From a virus, in IMG/VR virus record IMGVR_UViG_3300009104_000148, positions 1 through 20,531 of that record: a DNA stretch of 20,531 nucleotides; one strand, 5' to 3'. The notes under the pieces are model-generated. The model was not told the origin of the DNA and did not search any database. It saw only the letters and a list, made by a program, of their open reading frames with translations. Within the stretch, counting starts at the first letter, position 1, and each line of letters starts with the position of its first letter. The translations under genes and the position numbers were made by a program. This document shows, in pieces, positions 7,514 through 13,149 of the stretch.

Positions 7514-7745
7514 CGTTTCTTGGTCGACCGATTCGGAACTCCCGAAAGATGCGCTCATAACGAGCTCTGGTTGGGACCGTCTTAGGTGGGTCACGCTGTA
7601 CGCCGTACAGGACGAACTGCTCGAACTCTTTGCAGGCCAGCTTTTCTTTCTTGCATTTGTAGGCGAACCAGCAATCCTTATCACACGGTGCTATCGCCTC
7701 GACGATGTATGTCTTTATGGGCTGCGATGTCTTTACGAAGCTCAT
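7503..7745 (-). CDS. Small cysteine-containing phage protein
   Basis: An 80-aa protein, MSFVKTSQPIKTYIVEAIAP followed by CDKDCWFAYKCKKEKLACKEF, with four Cys (CxxxC, then two more) in a basic stretch that could bind a metal. It ends in an Arg-rich tail (RIFREFRIGRPRNDDK). It lies in the replication operon between the P-like gene and rusA and overlaps both neighbours. I do not recognise the family. The start is uncertain: ATG 7745 overlaps the previous gene by 65 bases and lacks a good ribosome site. Confidence 0.55.
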   Translation of the reverse strand: MSFVKTSQPIKTYIVEAIAPCDKDCWFAYKCKKEKLACKEFEQFVLYGVQRDPPKTVPTRARYERIFREFRIGRPRNDDK

Positions 7746-7887
7746 CGAGGGTGAGCCCGAACGTTCTGCGGAACCATTCTCCCCAAGTGAATTTTCCTGA
7801 TGGCGTGAGCTGGTGTCGTCGGGGCCAGACGCTCCTGGCGGCACAAAGACGCATAAACGCCAGGTCGTCATCGCTAGGACCGGCCAA
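7681..7887 (-). CDS. Small hypothetical protein of the replication operon
   Basis: A 68-aa protein with a TTG start at 7887 (GGGGAG upstream); an in-frame ATG exists 11 codons later. Visible pieces are LCAARSVWPRRHQLTP and WGEWFRRTFGLTLDELRKDI, a predicted helical and basic-aromatic protein. It overlaps the end of the P-like gene by 14 bases. The family is not recognised. Its place suggests a replication accessory role, with no direct evidence. Confidence 0.5.
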   Translation of the reverse strand: MAGPSDDDLAFMRLCAARSVWPRRHQLTPSGKFTWGEWFRRTFGLTLDELRKDIAAHKDIHRRGDSTV

Positions 7888-8314
7888 GCACTCCCCGCAT
7901 TTTCTTCAACTGCTCACGGATAAAGACCGGATCGACCTCGGGCGGTGGCAATGCAGGCCCAAACATCCGATGATATGGCGCTGCCCTTTTCTCTCGACAC
8001 AATCCCATAAATGCGGGTAATGTCGGCGGCCATTCATCGCCTCGTTCTATGAGCTTTTCGAACGCCTGGCGTATCTCATTGAGGGAATATCGACCCAATC
8101 CCTGGGCCCAAGTCTGTGCCGCACTTGTAAGTGTGCCGTCAGGGTTTGACACTTCCCCCCAGGCGCTTATCCACCGGTGTCCGTACAGTTCCGTCATCCG
8201 TTGCCAGATGCGGGCCATTACTCGCTCGTTTGTCGACGCGACCCGTTGCGAGCTCTGCCCGTTCGGTTGCTGAGAGCTTTCTCGGGTGATAATTTCGTCT
8301 TGTTTGTATTGCAT
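7874..8314 (-). CDS. Replication protein P-like (helicase loader-type)
   Basis: A 146-aa protein. The core MARIWQRMTELYGHRWISAWG, then WAQGLGRYSLNEIRQAFEKL and WPPTLPAFMGLC, matches phage replication P-type proteins, which in lambda load the host DnaB helicase at the origin. It is shorter than lambda P. The start at 8314 is favoured by a strong Shine-Dalgarno (GAGGTGAG, about 6 bases upstream), which gives a 176-base out-of-frame overlap with the HTH protein gene. A start at 8218 (MARIWQ) would remove most of the overlap but lacks a good ribosome site. Confidence 0.65.
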   Translation of the reverse strand: MQYKQDEIITRESSQQPNGQSSQRVASTNERVMARIWQRMTELYGHRWISAWGEVSNPDGTLTSAAQTWAQGLGRYSLNEIRQAFEKLIERGDEWPPTLPAFMGLCREKRAAPYHRMFGPALPPPEVDPVFIREQLKKMRGVLGRS

Positions 8315-8699
8315 CTTTACTCACCTCACTAAGAGATAGATTAGTTAGAGAGATAGGTTCCTTACTGACAGGTTCTGTGTAACTTTCGTATACAGGGGGG
8401 TGTGCTTCTAAAGCACAGGGGGGTCGGGTCCCAGGCATCACGATATAAGTGTTCGAGCGATTACCCCCATCCTCTCGAAACCGATGCTGAATCCGAATCA
8501 GGCCCTTGCCCTCGAGCCGTTTCATCGTGCGGTTAATAGTCGCCCTAGTAAGCCCCGAGCGCCTGGCGATGTAGTTCTGCGAAGGCCAGCACTTGCCGGT
8601 TTCATCATCAGCGTGGTCCGCCAGGAGAATCAGCAGCAGTTTCTCGTTTGCCGGCAGATCGGTTGTCTCGAGAGCTGCCAGGATTCGGCGAATGCTCAC
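8139..8699 (-). CDS. HTH replication initiator-like protein (O-like)
   Basis: A 186-aa protein. Residues 1-95 form a winged-helix domain (RILAALETTDLPANEKLLLI, CWPSQNYIARRSGLTRATIN, RTMKRLEGKGLIRIQHRF) typical of phage O-type initiators and RepA-like helix-turn-helix_36 proteins. The rest is a hydrophilic, basic tail. Followed by a P-like gene, it fits the lambda O-P layout: it would bind the origin and recruit the loader. An inverted/direct repeat cluster lies inside the gene at the domain-tail junction, as lambda ori lies in O. Its start overlaps the upstream regulator by four bases. Confidence 0.7.
   Translation of the reverse strand: MSIRRILAALETTDLPANEKLLLILLADHADDETGKCWPSQNYIARRSGLTRATINRTMKRLEGKGLIRIQHRFREDGGNRSNTYIVMPGTRPPCALEAHPPVYESYTEPVSKEPISLTNLSLSEVSKDAIQTRRNYHPRKLSATERAELATGRVDKRASNGPHLATDDGTVRTPVDKRLGGSVKP
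8392..8424. repeat. Repeat cluster in the initiator gene (candidate origin)
   Basis: Two direct copies of ACAGGGGGGT, 23 bp apart (8392-8401 and 8415-8424), flank an inverted repeat TGTGCTT-CTA-AAGCACA (8401-8417). It sits just after the DNA-binding domain in the O-like gene, where lambda has its origin. An AT-rich stretch (8338-8391) lies next to it. No classical iteron array is seen, so the call is tentative. Confidence 0.35.
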
Positions 8700-8923
8700 T
8701 CGGGATCACCGCTCGAGGAGTAAGCCATCGCTGCCATTTTGTTCGGCGGCTCAAATGCCTCCGGCCTCAACAGTCTCAGGTACAACAGTCTCGCCTGGGG
8801 AATACCATTTTTTCGCCATTCGGACACACTCGCCGGCTTAATCTCGCAAAGAGCCGCCGTTGCCGAGGTCCCGCCCAGGCGGTCGATAATCCAGCTTGCG
8901 ACTTCGGGTTGGTCTGTATTCAT
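8696..8923 (-). CDS. YdaS/Cro-like antirepressor-type HTH regulator
   Basis: A 75-aa DNA-binding protein, IIDRLGGTSATAALCEIKPA then SVSEWRKNGIPQARLLYLRL, the recognisable YdaS/Cro-type HTH with the usual GIPxAR element. It is the first gene of the leftward operon (replication, packaging, head). The -10 box of its promoter lies only about 10 bases before the ATG, so the mRNA is nearly leaderless. An operator overlaps that -10 box. As with Cro, it probably turns down the opposing repressor and early genes after induction. Confidence 0.8.
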   Translation of the reverse strand: MNTDQPEVASWIIDRLGGTSATAALCEIKPASVSEWRKNGIPQARLLYLRLLRPEAFEPPNKMAAMAYSSSGDPE

Positions 8924-8932
8924 GGGTGCAGT

Positions 8933-8961
8933 ATTTTAGGTAAACCTTACGAATAAATCAA
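8933..8961 (-). promoter_or_regulatory. Leftward promoter of the lytic/late operon
   Basis: On the minus strand TTGATT (8956-8961) and TAAAAT (8933-8938) are exactly 17 bp apart. Transcription would begin near 8926, only a few bases before the ATG at 8923. The operator at 8937-8949 covers the -10 edge and spacer. Confidence 0.65.
8937..8949. promoter_or_regulatory. Repressor operator 1 (TAGG-N4-CCTTA)
   Basis: TAGGTAAACCTTA, a near-palindrome inside the leftward promoter. The same pattern recurs at 8984 and, reversed, at 9872. Its position means a bound repressor would block the replication/late operon. Confidence 0.6.
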
Positions 8962-8983
8962 CCAAACCTTACCTACACTATGT

Positions 8984-8996
8984 TAGGATAGCCTTA
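8984..8996. promoter_or_regulatory. Repressor operator 2 (TAGG-N4-CCTTA)
   Basis: TAGGATAGCCTTA, 47 bp from operator 1, on the repressor side of the divergent region. A related half-match (TAGGTAAGG on the minus strand, about 8967-8975) lies between them. This is the three-part arrangement usual for lambdoid switches. No convincing rightward promoter for the repressor could be placed nearby. Confidence 0.55.
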
Positions 8997-9139
8997 CTTC
9001 GAACAAAGCAATCTATGAGGCTATAGGGGGGTATTCCAAAATGATATGCACCAATGTATTCCGCCAAACGAATCGGGGAATTCTTAGACACCGCGATAGC
9101 AAACCGCTATTAAAACTATACAGGTTTGACAAAATCTCA

Positions 9140-9523
9140 ATGCCAGAAAATCTTTGGAACGATAGAATGAGGAAAGCGAGGGAATCCCTCGACCTCAAGC
9201 GCAATGAGTTCGCTAGACGAGTCGGCGTTTCAGCAGCAACCGTATCAGATTGGGAGAGTGGCAAGATTAAACACCTGTCCTCTGAAAATCTCACCAAAGT
9301 CTCACAGGTGCTCGGGATAAGCCCCGAGTACATCCTATCGGGACGCACCGCTGCAGAATCCAAACCCAACACCAAGGGTCGTTGGATTGACGGATTCGAC
9401 CTCACTGATGACCAGAAAGATTCGGTCCTCAAGATGGTCGACGACTTCGAGATAGAGAACGAACGCGCTCGGGACATCGTTAGACAGTTGGATGCCTCGA
9501 AAGCCAAGCGCAAGAAAGCCTGA
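9140..9523 (+). CDS. Lysogeny repressor-like HTH (XRE) protein, no peptidase domain
   Basis: A 127-aa protein. The XRE-type HTH spans about residues 8-60 (MRKARESLDLKRNEFARRVG, SAATVSDWESGKI, LTKVSQVLGISPEYIL). A short C-terminal helix-rich part ending in KAKRKKA follows. There is no S24/LexA-like peptidase, so RecA-driven self-cleavage is not expected. Divergent from the YdaS/Cro-like gene, it is the natural owner of the TAGG-N4-CCTTA operators. ATG 9140 fits the domain; an upstream in-frame ATG at 9041 has a G-rich ribosome site and would add 33 residues of no recognised character. Confidence 0.75.
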   Translation: MPENLWNDRMRKARESLDLKRNEFARRVGVSAATVSDWESGKIKHLSSENLTKVSQVLGISPEYILSGRTAAESKPNTKGRWIDGFDLTDDQKDSVLKMVDDFEIENERARDIVRQLDASKAKRKKA

Positions 9524-9731
9524 CGCCTGGCGCACCAGAACCCTCGCCCTACTCGAGGAGCGGGAGCTCACTCACAGGGACCTCGCCGAGGCCCTCGGGG
9601 TAACGCGTGGTGCTGCCACGCATTACCTCAATGGCAGGCGGGACCCTACCCTCGAACAGCTCCTCGAGGTCGCTGCCTGGTTGGATGTTTCGGTAGGCTG
9701 GCTTTTGGCCGGCGACGGGCCAAAACCATAG
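9492..9731 (+). CDS. Second XRE-family HTH regulator (79 aa)
   Basis: A small Cro/C1-type DNA-binding protein, almost only HTH: RTLALLEERELTHRDLAEAL, GVTRGAATHYLNGRRDPTLE and VSVGWLLAG. It overlaps the repressor gene by 32 bases, so the two are co-translated. Its role is unknown. It could be a partner of the repressor or the protein that reads the GATAC-N5-GTATC sites, which differ from the switch operators. The second idea is inference only. Confidence 0.75.
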   Translation: MPRKPSARKPDAWRTRTLALLEERELTHRDLAEALGVTRGAATHYLNGRRDPTLEQLLEVAAWLDVSVGWLLAGDGPKP

Positions 9732-9842
9732 ACAAGATATGACCTGTCTAGTCGGGTCAAATTTTATACACGGCAATGAACTAACTGGAACCGGATATTT
9801 TTTTGCCTGGAAAATAAGGTAAAACTATCTTATTAGGTAGGC

Positions 9843-9871
9843 TTGACTTATCGTTTCGGTGGCCTTATTAT
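9843..9871 (+). promoter_or_regulatory. Rightward early promoter
   Basis: TTGACT (9843-9848) and TATTAT (9866-9871) are 17 bp apart, a strong sigma70-type promoter. It reads into the small-gene early operon starting at 9903. Operator 3 begins at the base after the -10 box. An inverted repeat GCCTTA-N4-TAAGGC (9862-9877) covers the -10. Confidence 0.75.
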
Positions 9872-9884
9872 TAAGGCATACCTA
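9872..9884. promoter_or_regulatory. Repressor operator 3 (early promoter)
   Basis: TAAGGCATACCTA, the reverse complement form TAGG-N4-CCTTA of operators 1 and 2, placed over the start point of the early promoter. It ties the early operon to the lysogeny repressor. Confidence 0.6.
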
Positions 9885-9902
9885 ACAAAGCCAGGAGGCA
9901 AT

Positions 9903-10064
9903 ATGGAATTTGATACTGGAAAAACGAATATTGAATTGGCTGAGATGGTTGTGAAGTATTTGAACGATACGTTTGAGGGTGTTGCCATGACTGACTCGGA
10001 AACAATCGAGGCCACCGTGGCAGCGGAGGTGTTAGAGGCTCGATTAAAGGAGGAGGCAGCATGA
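9903..10064 (+). CDS. Early operon gene 1 (53 aa, acidic)
   Basis: First gene after the repressor-controlled promoter, with a perfect AGGAGG seven bases before the ATG. The protein (MEFDTGKTNIELAEMVVKYL, ending EARLKEEAA) is acidic and probably all helical. I do not recognise a family. Its promoter, strong ribosome site and small size are those of a phage early effector acting on the host, but no target can be named. The stop overlaps the next start by four bases. Confidence 0.6.
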   Translation: MEFDTGKTNIELAEMVVKYLNDTFEGVAMTDSETIEATVAAEVLEARLKEEAA

Positions 10065-10255
10065 CCAGAGTAGAGGAATTGAGACTTCGGAATCGAGAGC
10101 GAGCCCACGGTCGCGAAGCAAATTTCGGTAGCGGTCGAGTTGATGGGCTCTCCAAGATGTTTGGAAAGCTGAAAGATGAATACGCGATTTACGAAACCAA
10201 CGCCAGCGCCTTGGGTTGGCGGATTAAATCTTTCAATGAGTGGTTAAACAGCTAG
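10061..10255 (+). CDS. Early operon gene 2 (64 aa, basic)
   Basis: Basic protein MTRVEELRLRNRERAHGREA with a C-terminal GWRIKSFNEWLNS. AGGAGG precedes the ATG, inside the end of gene 1. It is probably helical and may bind nucleic acid because of its charge; this is inference. The family is not recognised. Its TAG stop forms the first bases of the next gene's TAGGAGG ribosome site. Confidence 0.55.
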   Translation: MTRVEELRLRNRERAHGREANFGSGRVDGLSKMFGKLKDEYAIYETNASALGWRIKSFNEWLNS

Positions 10256-10263
10256 GAGGCCGC

Positions 10264-10602
10264 ATGAGCAATGTCATTTTTAATGCTCTGGCAGACGCCC
10301 GCGATCCTTCGGTGATCCTGGCGCTTGAGTACATAGGGAAAGCTAATTTCTCCAGGGCGCCAGGCGATGTCGAAGTGTTCGAGATTTTCGTCAGCAATGA
10401 CGAGGACGTCAGTTATGACGGGTGGGATGTCAGAAAGGCGGAACCCAAGGAAGATGGTAATTATTTCGCTCGGTACGCTAATCACGAAGTACCGGAGTGG
10501 GAGTCGCTCGACCCCAGCGAATGGAAACTTGGGGAATATGTGGAACCGGTCTTACTGCGTGACAAGATCGGTTTCGATCCAGGTGAGTACGATTTCTATT
10601 AA
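10264..10602 (+). CDS. Early operon gene 3 (112 aa, strongly acidic)
   Basis: A 112-aa protein with about 25 Asp/Glu against about 10 Lys/Arg (VEVFEIFVSNDEDVSYDGWD, then PEWESLDPSEWKLGEYVEP). The acidic residues and size recall DNA-mimic inhibitors such as T7 Ocr (116 aa). No sequence match is claimed; many early phage proteins are acidic. ATG 10264 is set by TAGGAGG upstream; an earlier in-frame start would lie inside the previous gene. Confidence 0.6.
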   Translation: MSNVIFNALADARDPSVILALEYIGKANFSRAPGDVEVFEIFVSNDEDVSYDGWDVRKAEPKEDGNYFARYANHEVPEWESLDPSEWKLGEYVEPVLLRDKIGFDPGEYDFY

Positions 10603-10618
10603 CAATCTAGGAGGTAAT

Positions 10619-10894
10619 ATGATGTATGTAGTTAAATTGGCCGCGAATCATCCAGCAAACGTGATGATAATGACGGTCGCAATGCCGTACAACACGAAGG
10701 GGTACGTTCCCTGGGATGCCATCAAGTACGACGATAACGTCGTCGACGTTTCCGATAAGGTATCCAAAGAGGTTGAAATGGCCTGGACAGCCGGCTCGAT
10801 GTGGGGCTGGCACGTTCCTGGTGCTAAAGCTGCTCACGATTTCGTGAATGGGCGCAAGGCGATGGATGAAATGATTGGGAAGCTCCCAATCTAA
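10619..10894 (+). CDS. Early operon gene 4 (91 aa)
   Basis: MMYVVKLAANHPANVMIMTV with a later MWGWHVPGAKAAHDFVNGRK. Preceded by TAGGAGGTAAT, near-identical to the leaders of genes 1 and 6. The N-terminal part suggests a beta strand-rich small domain; no family is recognised. The start is at the first of two adjacent ATG codons (10619/10622). The stop overlaps the next small gene (TAATG). Confidence 0.55.
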   Translation: MMYVVKLAANHPANVMIMTVAMPYNTKGYVPWDAIKYDDNVVDVSDKVSKEVEMAWTAGSMWGWHVPGAKAAHDFVNGRKAMDEMIGKLPI

Positions 10895-11052
10895 TGAAAG
10901 CGGCCCCGCTCCTTAATTTAACCGGTAGGTTTGAACGAACACTGTATGTTGTGGCGACATTAGTGAACGGTGGAGCGGGGTCGTTTGGTGCTGTGACCTG
11001 GCGAACAACGGACGAGGCTGTGGCGCGAAAGCGGTGGGTGGCGAGCGGTTGA
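10894..11052 (+). CDS. Early operon gene 5 (52 aa)
   Basis: A small open frame, ATG overlapping the previous stop (TAATG), reading MKAAPLLNLTGRFERTLYVV and ending ARKRWVASG. It fills the otherwise empty stretch between genes 4 and 6 and has no ribosome site of its own, so it would be coupled to gene 4. A match such as TWRTTDEAVARKRW looks like real protein, but nothing is recognised. Confidence 0.4.
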   Translation: MKAAPLLNLTGRFERTLYVVATLVNGGAGSFGAVTWRTTDEAVARKRWVASG

Positions 11053-11083
11053 CCAGCGCCAGGTCATTTAACTAGGAGGCAAT

Positions 11084-11446
11084 ATGGAAATTATCATGTA
11101 TCGAGGTAGTCCCACCTGGGTTGACGAGGACGGCAAGCCGTTTCCGTCTGAGGTTATCGTCTGCCCGCGATGCCGTGGTAAGGGGTCCCACCTGATTGAT
11201 GGAATGCGGGAGCACGCTTACACGGTCGAGGAAATGGACGAGGACCCGCAGTTCTTCGAGGATTATATGAGCGGCGCCTATGACAAGACTTGCGACGAAT
11301 GCCACGGGCGTCGAGTGTCCGCCAGGCTGATTGAGACAGGTCTAAACGCCGAGGATTCCGAGCGACTCAGGGAGTATTACGCGGAGGCAGAGCGTGAATA
11401 CTACGACCGACGCGAGAGTGAAATGGAGCGGAGGATGGGTGCGTGA
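11084..11446 (+). CDS. Zinc-ribbon early protein (120 aa)
   Basis: Two Cys pairs, CPRCRGKG (near residue 27) and CDECHGRR (near 70), make a DnaJ-like zinc finger. Between them is an acidic helix (EEMDEDPQFFEDYMSGAYD); a charged C-terminal helix (LREYYAEAEREYYDRRESEM) follows. TAGGAGGCAAT precedes the ATG. The fold suggests protein or nucleic acid binding. Similar small Cys-ribbon proteins are common in phages and of unknown function. Its end overlaps the next start. Confidence 0.65.
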   Translation: MEIIMYRGSPTWVDEDGKPFPSEVIVCPRCRGKGSHLIDGMREHAYTVEEMDEDPQFFEDYMSGAYDKTCDECHGRRVSARLIETGLNAEDSERLREYYAEAEREYYDRRESEMERRMGA

Positions 11447-11727
11447 CTAACCTCGCTCGCCGTTCCGATCCTTCAACCTCGCACCAGGCGGCCAGCGATC
11501 TGGTCGCCTCTGGCCGGCACTCGAACCAACTCGAACAGGTGCTCGAGGCGCTGAAGGAATCACCGAAACCACTAACGTCCGCGGAACTTGCTGAACAGAT
11601 GGGCGCGGACCGTTACCTCACCGCCAGGCGGTTGCCTGATTTGAGAAAGCGCGGCCTGGTTGAACAGGGTGGGAGTGTCGCCTGCACAGTACGCGGCACT
11701 CGCGCCGTAACCTGGAGAGCACTATGA
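11443..11727 (+). CDS. Winged-helix DNA-binding protein (94 aa)
   Basis: GTG start overlapping the previous stop (GGTGCGTGA). The N-terminus ARRSDPSTSHQAA is a known phage motif, and the rest (QVLEALKESPKPLTSAELAE, then ARRLPDLRKRGLVEQGG) is a winged-helix of MarR/ArsR shape. It may be a transcriptional regulator of the early operon or of the host. The target is unknown. Confidence 0.65.
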   Translation: MTNLARRSDPSTSHQAASDLVASGRHSNQLEQVLEALKESPKPLTSAELAEQMGADRYLTARRLPDLRKRGLVEQGGSVACTVRGTRAVTWRAL

Positions 11728-11834
11728 GCGCATGGATTGTGGTTGCTGGATTTGCGATCTGCCTCGCTGTTGGCTGGAAGTTCTGCGAGTGGTACGAGGA
11801 TTATCAGAATTGGGAGAAAGAAAATGCCGACTGA
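11724..11834 (+). CDS. 36-aa membrane peptide
   Basis: MSAWIVVAGFAICLAVGWKF followed by an acidic-aromatic tail (CEWYEDYQNWEKENAD). One transmembrane segment of about 17 residues starts right after the N-terminus. It overlaps the previous gene by four bases (ATGA) and the next gene by 11. It is a credible small inner-membrane protein of the early operon, of unknown function. Confidence 0.5.
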   Translation: MSAWIVVAGFAICLAVGWKFCEWYEDYQNWEKENAD

Positions 11835-12117
11835 AGAAAGCGCATTTTTAGTAGAGCGGGCCGAACGACAGATGGAAAAACTCGAGGATGCGCTCGAGCA
11901 TTACCTCCACATCCTAAAGAATCGGCGGCTCGAGAATGTATCGCCCGCGGGCATCGAACAGTTTCTCCTCGACATCAGGGACCCACAGACAGATATCAAC
12001 CTGGCAAAGGCGGAACTGCGTCAGATTGAAATCAACCTTGAAACGCACGACATCCGAAAGGACAACGAGCGTGGAGCATTCACATTCAACCGGCGCGTCG
12101 CGGCGTCGCAGAGCTAA
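11824..12117 (+). CDS. Coiled-coil early protein (97 aa)
   Basis: MPTEESAFLVERAERQMEKL and later DINLAKAELRQIEINLETHD show a long amphipathic helix with heptad-like spacing, so a coiled coil is likely. GGGAGAAAG is upstream of the ATG. It is the last gene before the operon terminator. No family is recognised; a structural or partner-binding role is possible. Confidence 0.6.
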   Translation: MPTEESAFLVERAERQMEKLEDALEHYLHILKNRRLENVSPAGIEQFLLDIRDPQTDINLAKAELRQIEINLETHDIRKDNERGAFTFNRRVAASQS

Positions 12118-12143
12118 CCTCCTGGCTCACCGCGGCATTATTC

Positions 12144-12183
12144 GGGGCGTTGCATCCCACCAGCGGCAGCGCCCCAATTTTTT
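12144..12183 (+). terminator. Rho-independent terminator of the early operon
   Basis: GGGGCG (12144-12149) pairs with CGCCCC (12170-12175), extended by further partial pairing, with AATTTTTT directly after (12176-12183). It lies between the last early small gene and the recombination genes. No promoter is visible between it and 12208, so those genes depend on readthrough or antitermination, or on a promoter I cannot see. Confidence 0.75.
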
Positions 12184-12207
12184 CCCCACAACAACGGAGT
12201 ATTCAAA

Positions 12208-13149
12208 ATGCTTAACATTGTGAAACGCGAGGACCCGATTGAATTAAGTCAGTTGGCTGTCCTTATCTACGGAGAACCAGGCGCAGGCAAAACCAGCCTG
12301 GGATTCTCCACCGAAAACCCTATCCTGTTGGATTTCGACAGAGGCGCCCATCGTTCTGAGTTTCGCGGCGATACCGTCCAGGTGGAATCCTGGGATCAGG
12401 TCGCAAACCTGACAGCGAAGGACCTCGAGGGCTATTCGACTGTAGTTGTTGATACGGTTGGCCGGCAACTCGATCTCATCACCGCATACCTTGCGGCGAA
12501 CGATCCCAAACTGACCAGGCGAACAGGCGAACTGTCGCTCCAGGGATACGGCGCACTAAAGGCGACCTTCAACTCATGGATTCACAGGCTGCAGACGTTT
12601 GGCCTGGATATCGTGATGGTTGCCCACGCTCGAGAGGACAAACGGACCGGCGATGAGGTTGTGCAACGGCCCGACATCCAGGGCGGCAGCTATGCCGAGG
12701 TTTTGAAACTCACCGATATGGTCGGATTCTTGTCTCGAGGCGATAAAGGGATACTCGATTTCTCGCCAACTGCTACACACATCGGCAAGAACGCACCAGG
12801 GCTACCCCCCCTTGTCGTTCCGTCATTACACAAAACGCCGACGTACCTGGGGGATGTCATTGCACAGGCTAAAGCCACAATCAACGAGCGAAACCATGTC
12901 AGCCAGGTTGTTGCCGACAAAGTTAAGGAAGTCCGCGAGCTTGTCGAGGCGGCACAGTCAGCCGATGAAGTGAATGGCCTGGTTACTGAGCACGTTATGC
13001 CCTTGAAGGAGTCCGAGGTTAAAGAGGACCAGGCGGCGGCTGTCCAGGTTGGCAATCTGCTCAAGCAACAGGCAAAGGAACTCGGCCTACGATACGACAA
13101 GGCTGAGAGCAAATTCATCGCACCGGAGTCGGCCAGTGTTGCGGCTTAG
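12208..13149 (+). CDS. Sak4-like RecA-fold ATPase (single-strand annealing)
   Basis: A 313-aa protein with Walker A GEPGAGKTS (residues 22-30), Walker B-like YSTVVVDTVGRQ, and motifs DIVMVAHAREDKR and RPDIQGGSYAEVLKLTDMVG typical of the Sak4/AAA_24 family. Sak4 proteins are remote RecA relatives that anneal single strands and work with a cognate SSB, as in phage HK620. The C-terminal third is a charged helical extension. It begins the recombination set with exonuclease and SSB-like genes. CGGAG precedes the ATG. Confidence 0.85.
   Translation: MLNIVKREDPIELSQLAVLIYGEPGAGKTSLGFSTENPILLDFDRGAHRSEFRGDTVQVESWDQVANLTAKDLEGYSTVVVDTVGRQLDLITAYLAANDPKLTRRTGELSLQGYGALKATFNSWIHRLQTFGLDIVMVAHAREDKRTGDEVVQRPDIQGGSYAEVLKLTDMVGFLSRGDKGILDFSPTATHIGKNAPGLPPLVVPSLHKTPTYLGDVIAQAKATINERNHVSQVVADKVKEVRELVEAAQSADEVNGLVTEHVMPLKESEVKEDQAAAVQVGNLLKQQAKELGLRYDKAESKFIAPESASVAA

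Noticed and set aside
8314-8372. Repeated AGATA-like elements
   Set aside because: They lie in coding sequence for Ser/Leu repeats of the HTH protein and show no regular period, so I did not call iterons.
9096-9110. Inverted repeat ATAGC-N5-GCTAT
   Set aside because: Same geometry as the GATAC palindrome but different arms and a single copy; short repeats like this are expected by chance.
9041-9139. Repressor start at ATG 9041
   Set aside because: A G-rich site precedes it, but the added 33 residues look unlike protein of this family and the HTH begins normally after 9140. Not excluded.
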